The notes below the pieces were generated by a model, which was not told where the DNA came from, did no database searches, and saw nothing but the letters and a program-made list of their open reading frames with translations. From Ophiocordyceps camponoti-saundersi (nom. inval.) (lineage: Eukaryota > Ascomycota > Sordariomycetes > Hypocreales > Ophiocordycipitaceae): DNA of 64,000 bases. The translations under genes and the position numbers were made by a program. The stretch's first letter is position 1. The number at the start of each line of letters is the position of its first letter. The stretch covers positions 164,540 through 228,539 of the forward strand of contig PDHQ01000035.1 in assembly GCA_003339415.1 (NCBI GenBank), read 5' to 3'. Positions 44,901 through 58,796 of the stretch are shown one piece after another.

Positions 44901-45340
44901 GTTTATCTGGTTTACAGAGACTTCTGCGGAGCGCTCTACGCCTCTTACCCAAGATGGCGAATCTGAACTCATCTTGAGCAAAGCATGGTCCGAATACTTG
45001 TCTGTGCAGAGTATATATGCAGCACGACTTTGAACACTGCGCCAAAAAAATCGACAACGTCGAATGGTCTCATAAGCATAAGTCCTGGAAACCTCCGGCT
45101 TTCACCAGGAAACCTCCGTGAGATGTCGACTAACAATAGGTACGCACGGAAATCCCTTCAGATAGATAATCAATAACCCGTGGGATTACAAGAGGAAATC
45201 TCCTTCAGCACACGACTATTTAATCAGCCTAGTATTCCCTGGTCCAGGTCTCTTTCCCCCCCCCCCCCTTTTTTCCCCTCCTCCATCTAACAACAAATCT
45301 CCACTCTCTTCACTTAACGCTCATCGCTCAGTTGTTCAGT
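41982..45340. other. gene-poor intergenic DNA
   Basis: No recognised gene. Probably contains an unlocated 5' exon of the BAG gene (nearest minus-strand ATG is 42632-42630). Otherwise short TACA arrays (43906-43916, 43958-43975), TACC/TAGG tracts and unrelated short frames such as plus 43169-43447, which has no known domain. Confidence 0.45.
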
Positions 45341-46038
45341 ATGGCACGGTTTTCGCTTTCGAACATTTGGCCTGCGATTAAAGCCTTCTTCTCATTCAAA
45401 TCCTCGCTGTGGGAAGATCTAATCTTACCTTTGGCCGATCGACCGATTATGATACACCAATTTTTTGATCTTGCCGCGGTCCCGGCAGCGTAATCGTCAT
45501 CGTCGCAAGGCGAGACTTTCTACTCTTTTTAGGAAACATTATTCTTGCTGCGAATGTCGCCGCGGCGGAAGCTCCGACAGGCTTTCACTCTGTACACCAC
45601 TCCCAGTTAAAGGTCTTTATAGATACCGCGACGGACAGCCATCGCCTGAACCGGACTCGTTAGTCAGACCTTGCGCGCCATCACACAAGCAACGACCCAA
45701 CCATGCATCATTCGGGGGGCAAATAGAGCATTGCTTTAAACTCATAGCAAACGGAACCGATCGGAGAGATTACCTAGTACCCCGATTCCGAGAACTTTCG
45801 CCGCGTTGCCGAGGCCAGAGAGGGCCCGTCACCCCTCGGAGGCATCGTAGATGATGCTATAAAGGAGTTCAACAGGCAGTATTTCGGCGAGTCTTCATGG
45901 CAGCAGAACCTACATATGCTTGAAGGAGGAGGCTTGTCTCTGGACGCGAAGCAGTTGCTCGTCGCCAGACGCCTGCGAATCATCGAGAGGCTGCCCTCGT
46001 TGTCGGTCGATTCCATACGTTACCTTGGAGGGCGTTGA
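45341..46038 (+). pseudogene. possible decayed gene, unknown family
   Basis: An ATG frame of 50 codons (45341-45493, MARFSLSNIWPAIKAFF...) is followed in a shifted frame by ~60 protein-like codons (to ~45663) and then by ~80 codons at ~45787-46038 (ENFRRVAEAREGPSPLGG ... LSVDSIRYLGGR). Each piece has balanced amphipathic composition unlike the surrounding DNA, but no splice set that I could find joins them in frame. It lies just downstream of the halogenase gene. Either a degraded gene or a multi-intron gene I could not resolve; no family is recognised. Confidence 0.3.
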
Positions 46039-46178
46039 AGAGATATTAACGGGAAAGATGAGACATCACAAAGCAATGCATTCAGTGAGGCTATTAGAGA
46101 CTTGAAGAGATGTTTCTGCATGTTTCCAAGATGACAAGAAATCGTTCAAGGATTCCAGGGTGAACTTGGCCGTCAACT

Positions 46179-49238
<3,060 letters not shown>

Positions 49239-50211
49239 ATGGCATCAATCATACCTCGCATGCACCTGTTTGAGATTGATGATCAGTCTTGGTACGTCCT
49301 CTTCCCCCCCCTCCTCCTTCAACCGGACACACTCGGACGAGACATCAAAGAAAGGGAGGCCAACCGCCCCCCCCCCCAAAAAAAACAGGTTCCCAGCCTT
49401 CCTCCGCAAACGCGTTCAAGATATCCTCACCATCGTCTGGGACACAAACCCCTTCGACAACTCCTCAGCCGCCGACGTCGCCGCCTCAGTCCTGGTCAAA
49501 GAGTTCGGCAACGACCTCACCTCCTACACCTTGGTCGACTTCTGCGCCGGCGGAGGCGGTCCGACGCCCACCATCGAGCAAGCCGTGAACCGCTACCTAC
49601 GTGAAAAGAGCCTCTCTCCCGTCGACTTCATCCTGACGGACCTGCATCCTAATCACGCTGCTTGGGAGGAGGTGACGCGAGGGAAAGCTCAGCTCAGCTA
49701 TGAGAGTTCTAGCGTCGACGCCTCTCGCGTTCCGGCTCATCTCGTACGACGCCAGGACGGGAAGCAGGTGCTCAGACTGTTCAACCTTGCCTTCCATCAC
49801 TTCGACGACGATCTAGCGAGGAGGATCCTTCGCGACACCATGGAAAAGAACCAGGGATTCGTCATCTTCGAACTTCAAGATCGGAGCATCGCTACCGTTC
49901 TTTCTATCCTGCTCATGGGCGCCGGCATCTTCTTCACCATGCCTCTGTACGCGTGGAAACGAAAGTCCATCGGCATGTTATTCTTCACCTACGTCATTCC
50001 CATTCTTCCTTTTGTCGTCGTGTTCGACGGCTTCATATCTGCCCTGCGGACTCGAACACCTCACGAGGTGGAATTGCTTCTGCGCAGTTGCGGTGGCGGC
50101 GATACCGACAAGTGGGAGTTTCGCTCCCGCAGCGATAGGTTCCTCTTCCCGTGCGGTTATCTGAACTGGATCGTCTGCAGACCGGTTACGAGCGAGTCTA
50201 AGAACAGCTGA
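49239..50211 (+). CDS. methyltransferase-like membrane protein
   Basis: Two exons, 49239-49291 and 49389-50211, 291 aa; the 97-nt intron runs GTACGT to AACAG and joins DDQSW to FPAFLRKR. ATG at 49239 has an AAAAATGG context. Motif LVDFCAGGGGPTPTIEQ (~80-97) looks like the glycine-rich SAM-binding motif I, followed by VDFILTDLHPNHAAWEEV as a motif-II-like acidic strand and LFNLAFHHFDDDLARRIL as a methyltransferase-type catalytic-core segment. Downstream come one or two hydrophobic segments (VLSILLMGAGIFFTMPL, LFFTYVIPILPFVVVFDGF), so it is probably membrane-anchored. A SAM-dependent methyltransferase fold is likely; the substrate is unknown. Divergent to the halogenase. Confidence 0.75.
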
Positions 50212-50863
50212 TCTGTCCGTCGTGGGCGGTTTGTAAAGTACATGTAGTCGCTGCGTGCTTGCGTACATTCTATAGCGCATACATACATACACATATGCGT
50301 GTGAAAGTCAGGAGACTGGATGTTTGCTTGACATAGTTCGCCGGAACGAGCATGCATGCAGTGACCACATGTTAAACATAAAGGACCCTTCCTCGCATCT
50401 GCGGGCCTCACGTTGGCGCCGGCTTCGACATCTTGCCATCATCTCGTATTACTGTCAGCATGAATGAGACACGGTTCAAGTTATACGACCGTCCTGTGAC
50501 AACACGTTCTGGACTCTTTGACCCTGAGAGATGTCGAGTTTCACTTACCCCAGCGTCTACTGACATGAGGAGACGATGCAGAGCGTTCAGTCGCATGCCC
50601 CTTCATGACCGCCGTTGCAGAAGCGTGCTTTATCTATAGCTGTAGTATTTACGTAGGACATATGTAGGTAAGCCTCCGTAGTTTCTGCAGTCAACATACA
50701 GATATTGTTGACATAGACGCTTCGCAACAACAACGTCATCTCAGAGTCCTCATCTTTGTCCGTATGTAAGAAAGATTGCCTGACCTCAATCTTCCCTCTG
50801 CTCCCTCTAATACTGTCTCCGACTCTGCCTGCGCTCTGTTGATGAACCGTAAAATCACTTCAC
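50212..50863. other. intergenic region upstream of P450
   Basis: CATA array at 50277-50293; no gene recognised. Presumably includes the P450 promoter. Confidence 0.5.
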
Positions 50864-52635
50864 ATGATCTCCGTCGAGTCTGCCGATTTCCATGTCTTCA
50901 AAGACCTCTGGCAACGCCACGGCGGCGACACATCACCCGTCGTCAAACTCGGAGCCAGCCTGGTAACTGCTCTTATCCCCGCGGCTTCTGGCCAGAGTCA
51001 TCTCCTCTCCGACTCAGCTTCAGACGACTCACCATGGTGTTTGTTCATAGCTGCTGGCGTATTGCCTGGCTCGAGCCATCTATCTGATCTGGTTCCATCC
51101 CCTGTCTCGGTTTCCAGGACCGGCATACATGTGCCTCACCTCATTCCCCTTCTTGTATAGAAGCCACGTCAGGGGGACGTGGGTGAGAGACGTGGTGAAG
51201 CTACACCGCAGGTACGGACCGGCCGTTCGTATCGGACCCGGAAGCATCTCCCTCGACGGCGCTATAGGCTGGCCCGAGGTGTACGGCCATCGAACGGGCG
51301 GCGGCAAGGTCGAGTTTCAGAAGACGCCTACACCTCTGCTGATCGACGGCCACGAGATACTCATCCTCGCCACCCGCAACGTCCACCGACGACAGCGCCG
51401 GCAACTCGCTCAGGCTTTCAGCGACTCGGCCCTGGCGGGTTACGAGCCCATCGTGCGTGGCTACGTCGACCGACTACTTGAACGGCTCGCGGAGCGCGCC
51501 CGGAAGGGAGAGGCGGTTGATATCGTCTCGTGGTTCAACGCGGCTACTTTCGACATCATCGGCCACCTGGCATTCTCCGAGTCTTTCTCCTGCTTGGAGA
51601 ACAACGGCTACCATCCTTGGGTTTCCTCCATCTTCGACAGTATCAGGGGTAACTCCTTGCGCCGCTTCTTCCAGCATTACCCGCTGCTTGGGTGGTTGGT
51701 TGAGACGCTGGGCCTGAGCTCTTCCTTGAGCAAAGGGGCTCACGTTCACTCTGCAGCCAAGGACAAGGCTCGGGCGCGAATCAAGCTTGGTCCGGACCCG
51801 ATAGACGGACACCGGGACATGACGACGTACATGATGAAGAAGACAGCGGCGACGACGATGACGACGACGACGTATAAAGAGACACAGGGAATGCTTCAGG
51901 GCGAGATGTTATCCAACGCACCGACGCTTGTTATCGCTGGTAGCGAAACGACCGGCACCGCACTATCAGGCCTCTGCTTCTACCTGGCTCGTAACGAAGA
52001 CGTCTATCGTGCTCTAGCCGACGAGGTCCGCGCCGCTTTCGGACGAGGAGATGACATCGATATGCGCGTCGCTGCTTCGCTAGAATATCTGGGCGCTTGC
52101 ATCAACGAGGTTCTAAGAGTGTATCCGCCGGCGGCTGAGACGATGCCGAGGATCTCTCCTGGTGTGTTTATTAATGGCGTCTATGTCCCTAAAGGCGTGA
52201 GTATTCCCTCAGTCCTAAAGGGGGAAGGCCGGCAAGGAGGAGGATAAGAAGAAACGACAACTGACACCCATCTACTTGACTCTTCACCAGACAACCGTCC
52301 ATGTCTACCAGTGGGCAACCTTTCACAACCCAAACAACTTCCTAGAGCCCGATTCCTTCATACCGGAGCGGTGGCTATCAAAGTCTCATCCTCGGTATCA
52401 AGAGCGATTCGCAACCGACAATCGAGCGGTCTTCAAACCCTTTAGCTTCGGTCCGCGAGACTGTATAGGTAGAAACCTGGCCATGTTCGAGATGCGTCTC
52501 ATCGCCTGCCGGCTTCTTTGTCGCTTTGACTTTGAGCTGGAGCCTGGTCAGGACAGCTGGCAAGAGGATCAGAAGACGTTTGACATGTGGAGGAAGACGC
52601 CTCTTCGTTTGAGGCTATATGATGGCTTCTCGTGA
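50864..52635 (+). CDS. cytochrome P450 monooxygenase (CYP65-like)
   Basis: Three exons: 50864-50962, 51051-52196, 52291-52635; 529 aa. Intron 1 is 88 nt (GTAACT..CATAG) and its removal builds the N-terminal anchor LLAYCLARAIYLIWFHPLSRFPGP, the standard membrane helix plus proline hinge. Intron 2 is 94 nt (GTGAGT..CACCAG). Motifs: helix I AGSETTGT (~330), ExxR in EVLR (~386), PERW, and the heme-binding loop FSFGPRDCIGRNLA with ligand Cys near 473. A Thr-rich insert (MKKTAATTMTTTTY) lies before helix I. General similarity is to isotrichodermin-hydroxylase-type clade enzymes acting in secondary metabolism; the actual substrate is unknown. Family assignment is by impression, not search. Confidence 0.9.
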
Positions 52636-53517
52636 TGGTGAGAGTCGTCGATGCAGGCGTGGGTGAAGCTGGGTATTATATATATGTGTGTGTTTCTTGC
52701 AAATAAGATGTGAGATTCATACCCCTCGGGTTATGCTCATTGCGTGATTCATCTTCTCCCATCTTCCTCCGTAAGACCCTATCGACCAGCAGTCAATTCA
52801 TCTTCTACTGCCAGGGTTGACGTCTAGACAGTATACATACGTACGTCATCTTGAAGCTTTTACCGCCAGGATTCCCGAGACGGGCAAACATGGTACATAT
52901 ATGGCATATTGAAGTTCAGAGACTTGGTGACACGCTTCATCACGAAACGATCTGTACACAAGTATCCGTATGGCTCCATCCTCTGCATGACTATGCATGT
53001 AAAGCCCCAAACCCAATCTGACGACGCATCTCACATCATCACTAATTACCCCCATGCCTTGATCACAGGAAGCCACACAGCTGAGTGCCACGACAGGCTC
53101 TGCTGAAGAACACCCAGTCAAGTAGCCTCAGGAATATAATCGGCGTACGTACTCCGTACATGTAGCGGCTCGACCGAGAAGTTTGGGGTCAAACTCCGAT
53201 AAGCGACCGACGTGTCAAAGACGACGCCTTGTGCCACGTCACGAGTCCAAGATTCAATACGACCAAGTCGCAAACAAGGGTTGGACAAGCAGACGAGGTA
53301 AAAGGGCATCCCGGGGTATAAATCAGGCTTCTCGTCGAATAAGTAGCTACAGAAGACCATGCGTAAATGCAACATGTCATCCGCAGTGCAACTCGAAGAG
53401 TAACATCATCTCGGAAGCACCACCAAGTTCATAAGCGTCATCTCTCCCGACAGCAGAAGCCCTCCCCCCTCAGTCATTATACGTGGAAGGCTTCGAAGCT
53501 CTTCACTTGGCAAAAAA
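52636..53517. other. intergenic region with one protein-like antisense frame
   Basis: Only a minus-strand frame at 53118-53375 looks protein-like; it has no recognised domain. Otherwise promoter and 3' sequence of the flanking plus-strand genes. Confidence 0.45.
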
Positions 53518-54524
53518 ATGCCTGTCTGGTTCCCAGCACTCGTTTTCGATGAGAGCGTCTTGTCAGAGGGATTCGCCACCTTCAGAGTCCCCGGCTCGAT
53601 AATCCCCTGCCACACGTGGTATAAGACGTTTGGAGACTTCAACTCCGACCAGCCGCCGCTGGTGATCCTACACGGCGGTCCAGGGGCGTGCCACGATTAT
53701 CTGCTCCCACTTCAGGACCTCCCCGTACCGACCGTTTTCTACGACCAGATCGGCAACGGAAAGTCGTCTCACCTGCCCGAGAGGAAAGGCGATACGTCTT
53801 TCTGGACCGTCGATCTCTTCAAGGCAGAACTCGATAACCTCCTTCATCACCTTAGGCTGGACTTGCGACCCATCGACGTCTACGGCCACTCGTGGGGTGG
53901 CATGCTCGCGTCCGAATGGGCCGCCGGTAACACGAGCTTGAACCTCCGTCGTCTCGTCCTCTCCAATAGTCCGGCGAGTATGGAAGGCTGGCTCGCCGGT
54001 ATCGACACGCTGCGAAAACAACTACCCAAGACGGACCAAGCAACCCTGAAGGCGGCCGAGGAGAAGGGCGAGTTCAAGACCCCGGAATACGAAGCCGTCG
54101 TCGAGAAATTCTACAAGCGTCATCTCAGCCTCATCCGTCCGTGGCCAGCGCCCGAAGTGCAAGAAGCGCTTGAATGGCTCGCTGCAGATGACACGGTCTA
54201 TGGGACCATGTAAGTCGGGAGGAGGAGAATGGGATTCTTCCGTTCTATGGTATACTAAGATGGAAAACCAGGAACGGACCCAGCGAACTCACAATCACCG
54301 GCACGCTTCGCAACTGGACCGTCATCCCGAAGCTGCAAGATATCAAGGTTCCGACTTTACTCATCAACGGAGTGCAGGACGAATGTCAGGACGTGGCGAT
54401 GCAGCCCTTCTTCGACGAGATCAAACACGCGAAATGGGTTACGCTGGATCACGCGGCTCACTTTACGCATATTGACCAGCGGACCAAGTATATGGAAAGG
54501 TTGAGTGCTTTCCTTCGAAGCTGA
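53518..54524 (+). CDS. alpha/beta hydrolase, peptidase S33 / proline iminopeptidase family
   Basis: Two exons, 53518-54209 and 54272-54524, 314 aa; the 62-nt intron has GTAAGT, a TACTAAG branch and CCAG. Oxyanion loop HGGPG (~51-55), YDQIGNGKSS, nucleophile elbow GHSWGG with Ser ~125, acid-loop Asp near QDECQD and C-terminal His in DHAAHF, so the catalytic triad is complete. Family knowledge: S33 enzymes release N-terminal Pro or hydrolyse amino-acid amides; several sit in fungal metabolite clusters as amidases or transacylase-like tailoring enzymes. It lacks a signal peptide, so is probably cytosolic. Membership in the adjacent cluster is inference. Confidence 0.88.
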
Positions 54525-55015
54525 GGGGCTGCAATGTCCCGTCGAGTGGTTACACAGTGAGGCCGGTAGTTTGTTGAGACTCTAGTCCGTTGTACGTCTG
54601 TGAGTTCTCTGGCAGCTGAGTACCTAGTTGGAATAAAGCGCGATCAGTATTGCATCTGTATCGTTCCGTCTTGACTGGTAGAAAAGAAGCTCAGGATGAG
54701 AGGAGTTGATCTGATATGGACAGTCTACAGACGACGACTGCGAGGCTGACAAATCGAATATCGCGTTCCCGTGTATGTAAGCACAATCCACGTGCGCTGA
54801 CCAATATCTTTCCCCATCATCTGCTTAATTGCGTCATCTGGGTAAGCAAAAACCTCCCTCACTCCTCACCCACCCACCCACCCACTTACTCACTCACTCA
54901 CTCAAACCCGTCACACCCCCACCAGCTTCCGGACCCGTCAAAAGAGCTCCATCGCCTCGTCCAAAACCCCCCTCCTTCTTCTCTCCCTCCTCCTCCTCCG
55001 TGTCACATCAACCAC
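54525..55015. other. intergenic region
   Basis: Contains CCCA/CTCA repeats at 54875-54903 and pyrimidine-rich tracts leading to the glutaredoxin start. No gene recognised. Confidence 0.5.
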
Positions 55016-55552
55016 ATGTCCCTTCTCCGAACCTTCCGACAGCTCTTTTCCTCCACGCCCTCTCCTCAACGATTAGCAGCCATGGCGACAGCAACTCAAA
55101 AGGTCGAGAAGCTCATGGACGACAACAACGTCCGTAAGTTGCTTGTCCGAAGAGACGCCGCTGCGCAACATCTTCGTCTTCTTATCGTTCTCCTTATGCG
55201 ACTAACGGTCGTGACGCAGTCGTCTTCTCCAAATCTTACTGCCCCTACTGCAAGGCTACCAAGCAGGCCCTCGATAAGCTCAACGCCGATTACCTAGCCA
55301 TTGAGCTAGACACTGAATGTATGGCCCTATCGCCCCTCCTCCCGCCGGTCCCGGTCCGGGATACTGATTCCCTTCTTTGAAGCCGATGGAGCTGCTTTGC
55401 AAGATGCCGTCGAGCAGCTTACCGGCCAGCGCACCGTTCCCAATGTCCTCATCCATCGGAAGCACATTGGCGGCAATTCCGACATCCAGGCTCTTGTCAG
55501 CAATGGCAAGTTAGCCGAGCTACTCCAGCAGTGCGGTGCCGTTAAGGCGTAA
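55016..55552 (+). CDS. dithiol glutaredoxin, CPYC type
   Basis: Three exons: 55016-55133, 55220-55318, 55383-55552; 128 aa. Introns are 86 nt (GTAAGT..CGCAG) and 64 nt (GTATGG..TGAAG). The active site SYCPYC is at ~45-50, the cis-Pro motif is TVPN and the glutathione-binding GG is in HIGGNSD. The first 22 residues (MSLLRTFRQLFSSTPSPQRLAA) are basic, Ser-rich and lack acids, like a mitochondrial presequence; an internal ATG at residue 23 (MATATQKVEKL) matches the usual cytosolic start. Family knowledge: GSH-dependent disulfide reduction and deglutathionylation. Resembles yeast Grx1/Grx2. Convergent with the AIM18-like gene, 217 bp away. Confidence 0.92.
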
Positions 55553-55769
55553 GGGCAGACATCTCGTTACCGAGGACGCAATATGGACATGCTGATGAGA
55601 TTTGTTGCCTCTGTCCCGAATAGCTCCAGATTGTGAGGACGTTGCTCTGAATAGACAGGAGCACATCGTTTCAGACGTTATCTAGCTGTTATTTTAGACC
55701 ACCAGCACATACAACGACATGATTTCACGCTGATCATCATGTCCCGCTGATGATGCATTGGTTTCTCTG

Positions 55770-56906
55770 TCATACAACCTGCGTTGCGACTGTGCCAATT
55801 GGCCGTGCCATGAACTCCATGACTCCCTCGATAATGTTCTGTCTCGCCGGTTCCGACGCGACCTGTTTCCCAGCCAAGTAATTCAGCCAAAGGAGTCGAG
55901 AAAGACGCTCGTCCCCGACGACGCCCACAACTTTCCTTTCAGCATCCCGGTCGAGACTACCGTCGCCATAGAGAACTGACAGCTTGCCATCGGCCTCGCG
56001 ATGTAAAAGAAGCTCCTTCGTCTTGGCCATGGTTCCTCGATTGAACATGGCTTTGAAGTCCTTCATGGCCGAGCCGAACGCCTCGTCCTGGAACGCCTTG
56101 TCGCGCAGAGATCGCGTCTGAACTGCTCTGACAAAGCCGTCACGCAGGTGGTGGAAGTCGGTGTCGCGAACAGGCATGATGCGGAACACCGACCGGCATC
56201 CCGTCTCCCTGAGCATGGCGTCCCACGTCTCTTCTCCCTCGACGGCGTCTAGCAGCGCCTTGCGGAGCGTCTCCTTCTCCGAAGCGATCAGCGTCGTCGC
56301 CAGAGGGTTGACCTTTTTGATCAGGTACTTCTGCAGCCGCGCAATGTCCTGCGTCGCCACGTAGAAGCCAACGAGGTAGACGCGGAAGCCGATAAAGGTC
56401 ACGGTGCGCATGCCCAGCCCCACGAGGGTGAACTCGACGCCGTCCTTGTCGGCAACGGTCGCCACCTCCCTGCCGTCCTCCTTCTTTTCCACAGGCAGAT
56501 GAACGGCCATTGTTCGCGGGAAAGCAGCAACGACAGAATCGCCTGTGGGAACGAGTTCTCTTCCTTGTTCGTCGATGACCACCACCTTGCGCTTCTCGCC
56601 GGCCTCGACCTTGTGTGTCTCAGCTGGGACTGTCGAGTCGCATAGCACCTTTTTCTCGCTCAGAGCTTCCTTTAGCTTGAAAGCTGTGTAGACACAGGAA
56701 ATGAAGCCGGCAATGGCGCCGGCCGCCAGGAAGGCCGTTCGGTTTCGCTCGTAGTCCCGACGCCTTGCTTGTAGGCTGTTGAGGTCGAGATTTCGCGTCA
56801 CCCGCTCCGGTTCCTTCGCGGAGAAGACTGTCCGGCGCGCCACCAGGTTCCGGCCCGAACATCGGAGGGCGGGCCGGAGCAGAGCCTTGGGTTGGATCGT
56901 GGGCAT
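55770..56906 (-). CDS. AIM18: Aim18-like mitochondrial chalcone-isomerase-fold protein
   Basis: Single exon, 378 aa. Arg/Ala-rich N-terminus (MPTIQPKALLRPALRCSGRNLVARR) as a mitochondrial presequence, one membrane segment at ~57-75 (AAGAIAGFISCVYTAFKL), then a chalcone-isomerase-like domain from ~150: VEFTLVGLGMRTVTFIGFRVYLVGFYVATQD, FKAMFNRGTMAKTKELLL, KVVGVVGDERLSRLLWLNYLAGK, ending in a C-terminal helix (IIEGVMEFMARP). Family knowledge: yeast Aim18 and Aim46 are inner-membrane proteins with this fold; no enzymatic activity is established. All family blocks are intact. Confidence 0.9.
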   Translation of the reverse strand: MPTIQPKALLRPALRCSGRNLVARRTVFSAKEPERVTRNLDLNSLQARRRDYERNRTAFLAAGAIAGFISCVYTAFKLKEALSEKKVLCDSTVPAETHKVEAGEKRKVVVIDEQGRELVPTGDSVVAAFPRTMAVHLPVEKKEDGREVATVADKDGVEFTLVGLGMRTVTFIGFRVYLVGFYVATQDIARLQKYLIKKVNPLATTLIASEKETLRKALLDAVEGEETWDAMLRETGCRSVFRIMPVRDTDFHHLRDGFVRAVQTRSLRDKAFQDEAFGSAMKDFKAMFNRGTMAKTKELLLHREADGKLSVLYGDGSLDRDAERKVVGVVGDERLSRLLWLNYLAGKQVASEPARQNIIEGVMEFMARPIGTVATQVV

Positions 56907-57850
56907 GGCTGGCGACTTTAGATGTGAAGAGGAGATAACGCTCCGGTCTGCTCGGATCGTGTCAGTCGCAGACGTGAGTGGGTGGACTTACATAAGATAT
57001 GGGTTTCTCCCGGGTAGGTCAACCGTGTAAGTCGAGACGCTGTCCGCGTTGAAGAGCAAAAAGAAGAGGCTTTGGCAAACAAATCTGTCGAGTTTTGCGT
57101 GACTTTGCATATTCGAAAGCAGGTCGAGAAATACTGATGAGTCACGCCTTGGAGGTCTTCTACAGAATTAGTCTACAGAGGCAGAAACACCTCCATCTGA
57201 AAGGATGGACGTTGTAGGCGAGAGGCAAGCCAGCCTGGTCCTTGCAGTCTACGGGTAAAGCATACATAGTCTGTGCCCAAATTACAGTTTTCTAGTGAAA
57301 CTGTGTTACAACTTGCAATACTGTAAGATAGGCCAGGAGTGCGGTAAATAGCATTACCTTAAATCGACCTACGAATAGCTTCAGCTAAATCATACTTACC
57401 TACCTACCTACTCGAGGAAGAAGCCGATCCTATTCAGCACCTCTTCCTGCTCAAGTAATCCAAAGGCTACTTCTAAAAATACCAATGCCGATTACACGGA
57501 AACGAAAGATGTATTGGGGCTACCGTGGGTGTTGCTCGAGACTCAAGTGGTCATGGCCGTGTCAGAGTACTAGACAGCAGGAAAGATCTTGCTTCTCTCA
57601 AGCTACCTACTCAGCCAGGTCAGCTCTCACCATCACATCATACGTACGGATACGTACACATGACTATCATGAGAAGGGAAAAACGGTCCCCCCCAGAGAA
57701 GAGTTTTCAAAGACCCAATACCTTGATAGCTACCTTGATAACCCCTTGAATACGAGAGACCTTATCCGTCTTCCTCCTTTATAAGGCAGCTTTCATGCTG
57801 TCTCGTGCTTCAACAAGCCCATCAGTTTCCTTCAAAGTTACCAAATCACC
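56907..57850. other. divergent intergenic region, AIM18-like / enterotoxin-like gene
   Basis: No gene recognised. A TACC array lies near 57398-57412 and a palindromic tacgtacggatacgta at 57641-57656. Confidence 0.5.
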
Positions 57851-58585
57851 ATGTCATTCTTCCGATGGACCGGTTTTATCCTTTGGGCCGCATTGTTATG
57901 CAGCTCTTGCCATGCTCGTGCCTCCAACTATTCGTCAAGTGAAGCTGAGAATCATCGTCTCCTCATCCCACGCCAAGCTCCGCCCAAGACATTCCTCTAT
58001 CTCGGAGACAGAAGATCTCCACAGCAGATAGAATGCGACGGCGGATTTCAGCCAAAAGACAAAGGCTATGAAGAACTATGGTCGTCATTCTGCATGTTTT
58101 TCCATATGAGTTATAAACAGACCGGTTGGATTTCAGCATTTATCTCAACGTCATATTCGATAAAATTCGCATCACGCACCGCCGGGGAAGACGGATATAT
58201 CTACGTCATCGACCCGACACCCAATATCATCGACGTCAATTGCGTCAGGGTAAAGAACCCCCACCGGGAGTGCTTGGCACTTGGTGGGATCCTTTACGCG
58301 CAGGTGGTGGGCTGGATACGACGCAAAGACTACATACGGCTGAGTCCTTCGGCCAATATCATGGCTCATATTGAGAAGAACCCCGATTGGGATCAGGTGC
58401 GGTTTAAGAATGCCAACTTGACGTTGAATTTGCCATACCCAAGAGGGGACGAAACCTCAGACTTTTCACAATCTTCTCAGGCCATCGAGTTCATGGATAG
58501 TGTCGGCTCCTACGTTGGCTGGACTGGTAGCTTCCCGCTGGTATTCCCAGTCACGAGGAGACGAAGGTTGGGATATTGCGATTGA
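57851..58585 (+). CDS. secreted ADP-ribosyltransferase, heat-labile enterotoxin A-type
   Basis: Single exon, 244 aa. A signal peptide is clear (residues ~1-24: hydrophobic core ILWAALLCSSC then Ala-x-Ala). The mature part begins after a polar stretch with FLYLGDRRSP, where an Arg precedes the conserved R-x-P loop, then a GGF segment, an STS-type beta strand (FISTSYSIKFA) and an ALGGILYAQVVGW block, the order of the R-S-E class ADP-ribosyltransferases. In the expected Glu-x-Glu region only the second Glu is present; a His occupies the first position (H-R-E). Family knowledge: these toxins transfer ADP-ribose from NAD+ to host proteins; fungal copies occur in insect- and plant-associated Hypocreales. 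No B-subunit gene is nearby. Activity is uncertain given the altered motif. Confidence 0.75.
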   Translation: MSFFRWTGFILWAALLCSSCHARASNYSSSEAENHRLLIPRQAPPKTFLYLGDRRSPQQIECDGGFQPKDKGYEELWSSFCMFFHMSYKQTGWISAFISTSYSIKFASRTAGEDGYIYVIDPTPNIIDVNCVRVKNPHRECLALGGILYAQVVGWIRRKDYIRLSPSANIMAHIEKNPDWDQVRFKNANLTLNLPYPRGDETSDFSQSSQAIEFMDSVGSYVGWTGSFPLVFPVTRRRRLGYCD

Positions 58586-58796
58586 GAGCCGCTCAGCAGT
58601 GCATGACGCTTGTGGTGAGTGTTATGCCTGCAGAGCACAGCCTACAAAGCGAAGGGGATAGATAAACATAGAGTGAGTAAGGAATTACACTAAGCTGAGT
58701 GCTTGCTTGGCACATGGTGATTAGGAAAAGCTGCAAAAGGGGGCCTTTGCAACCACAGAGCGAACTAGTATAAGTCTTCTTCCTAAGTGACTCGCC

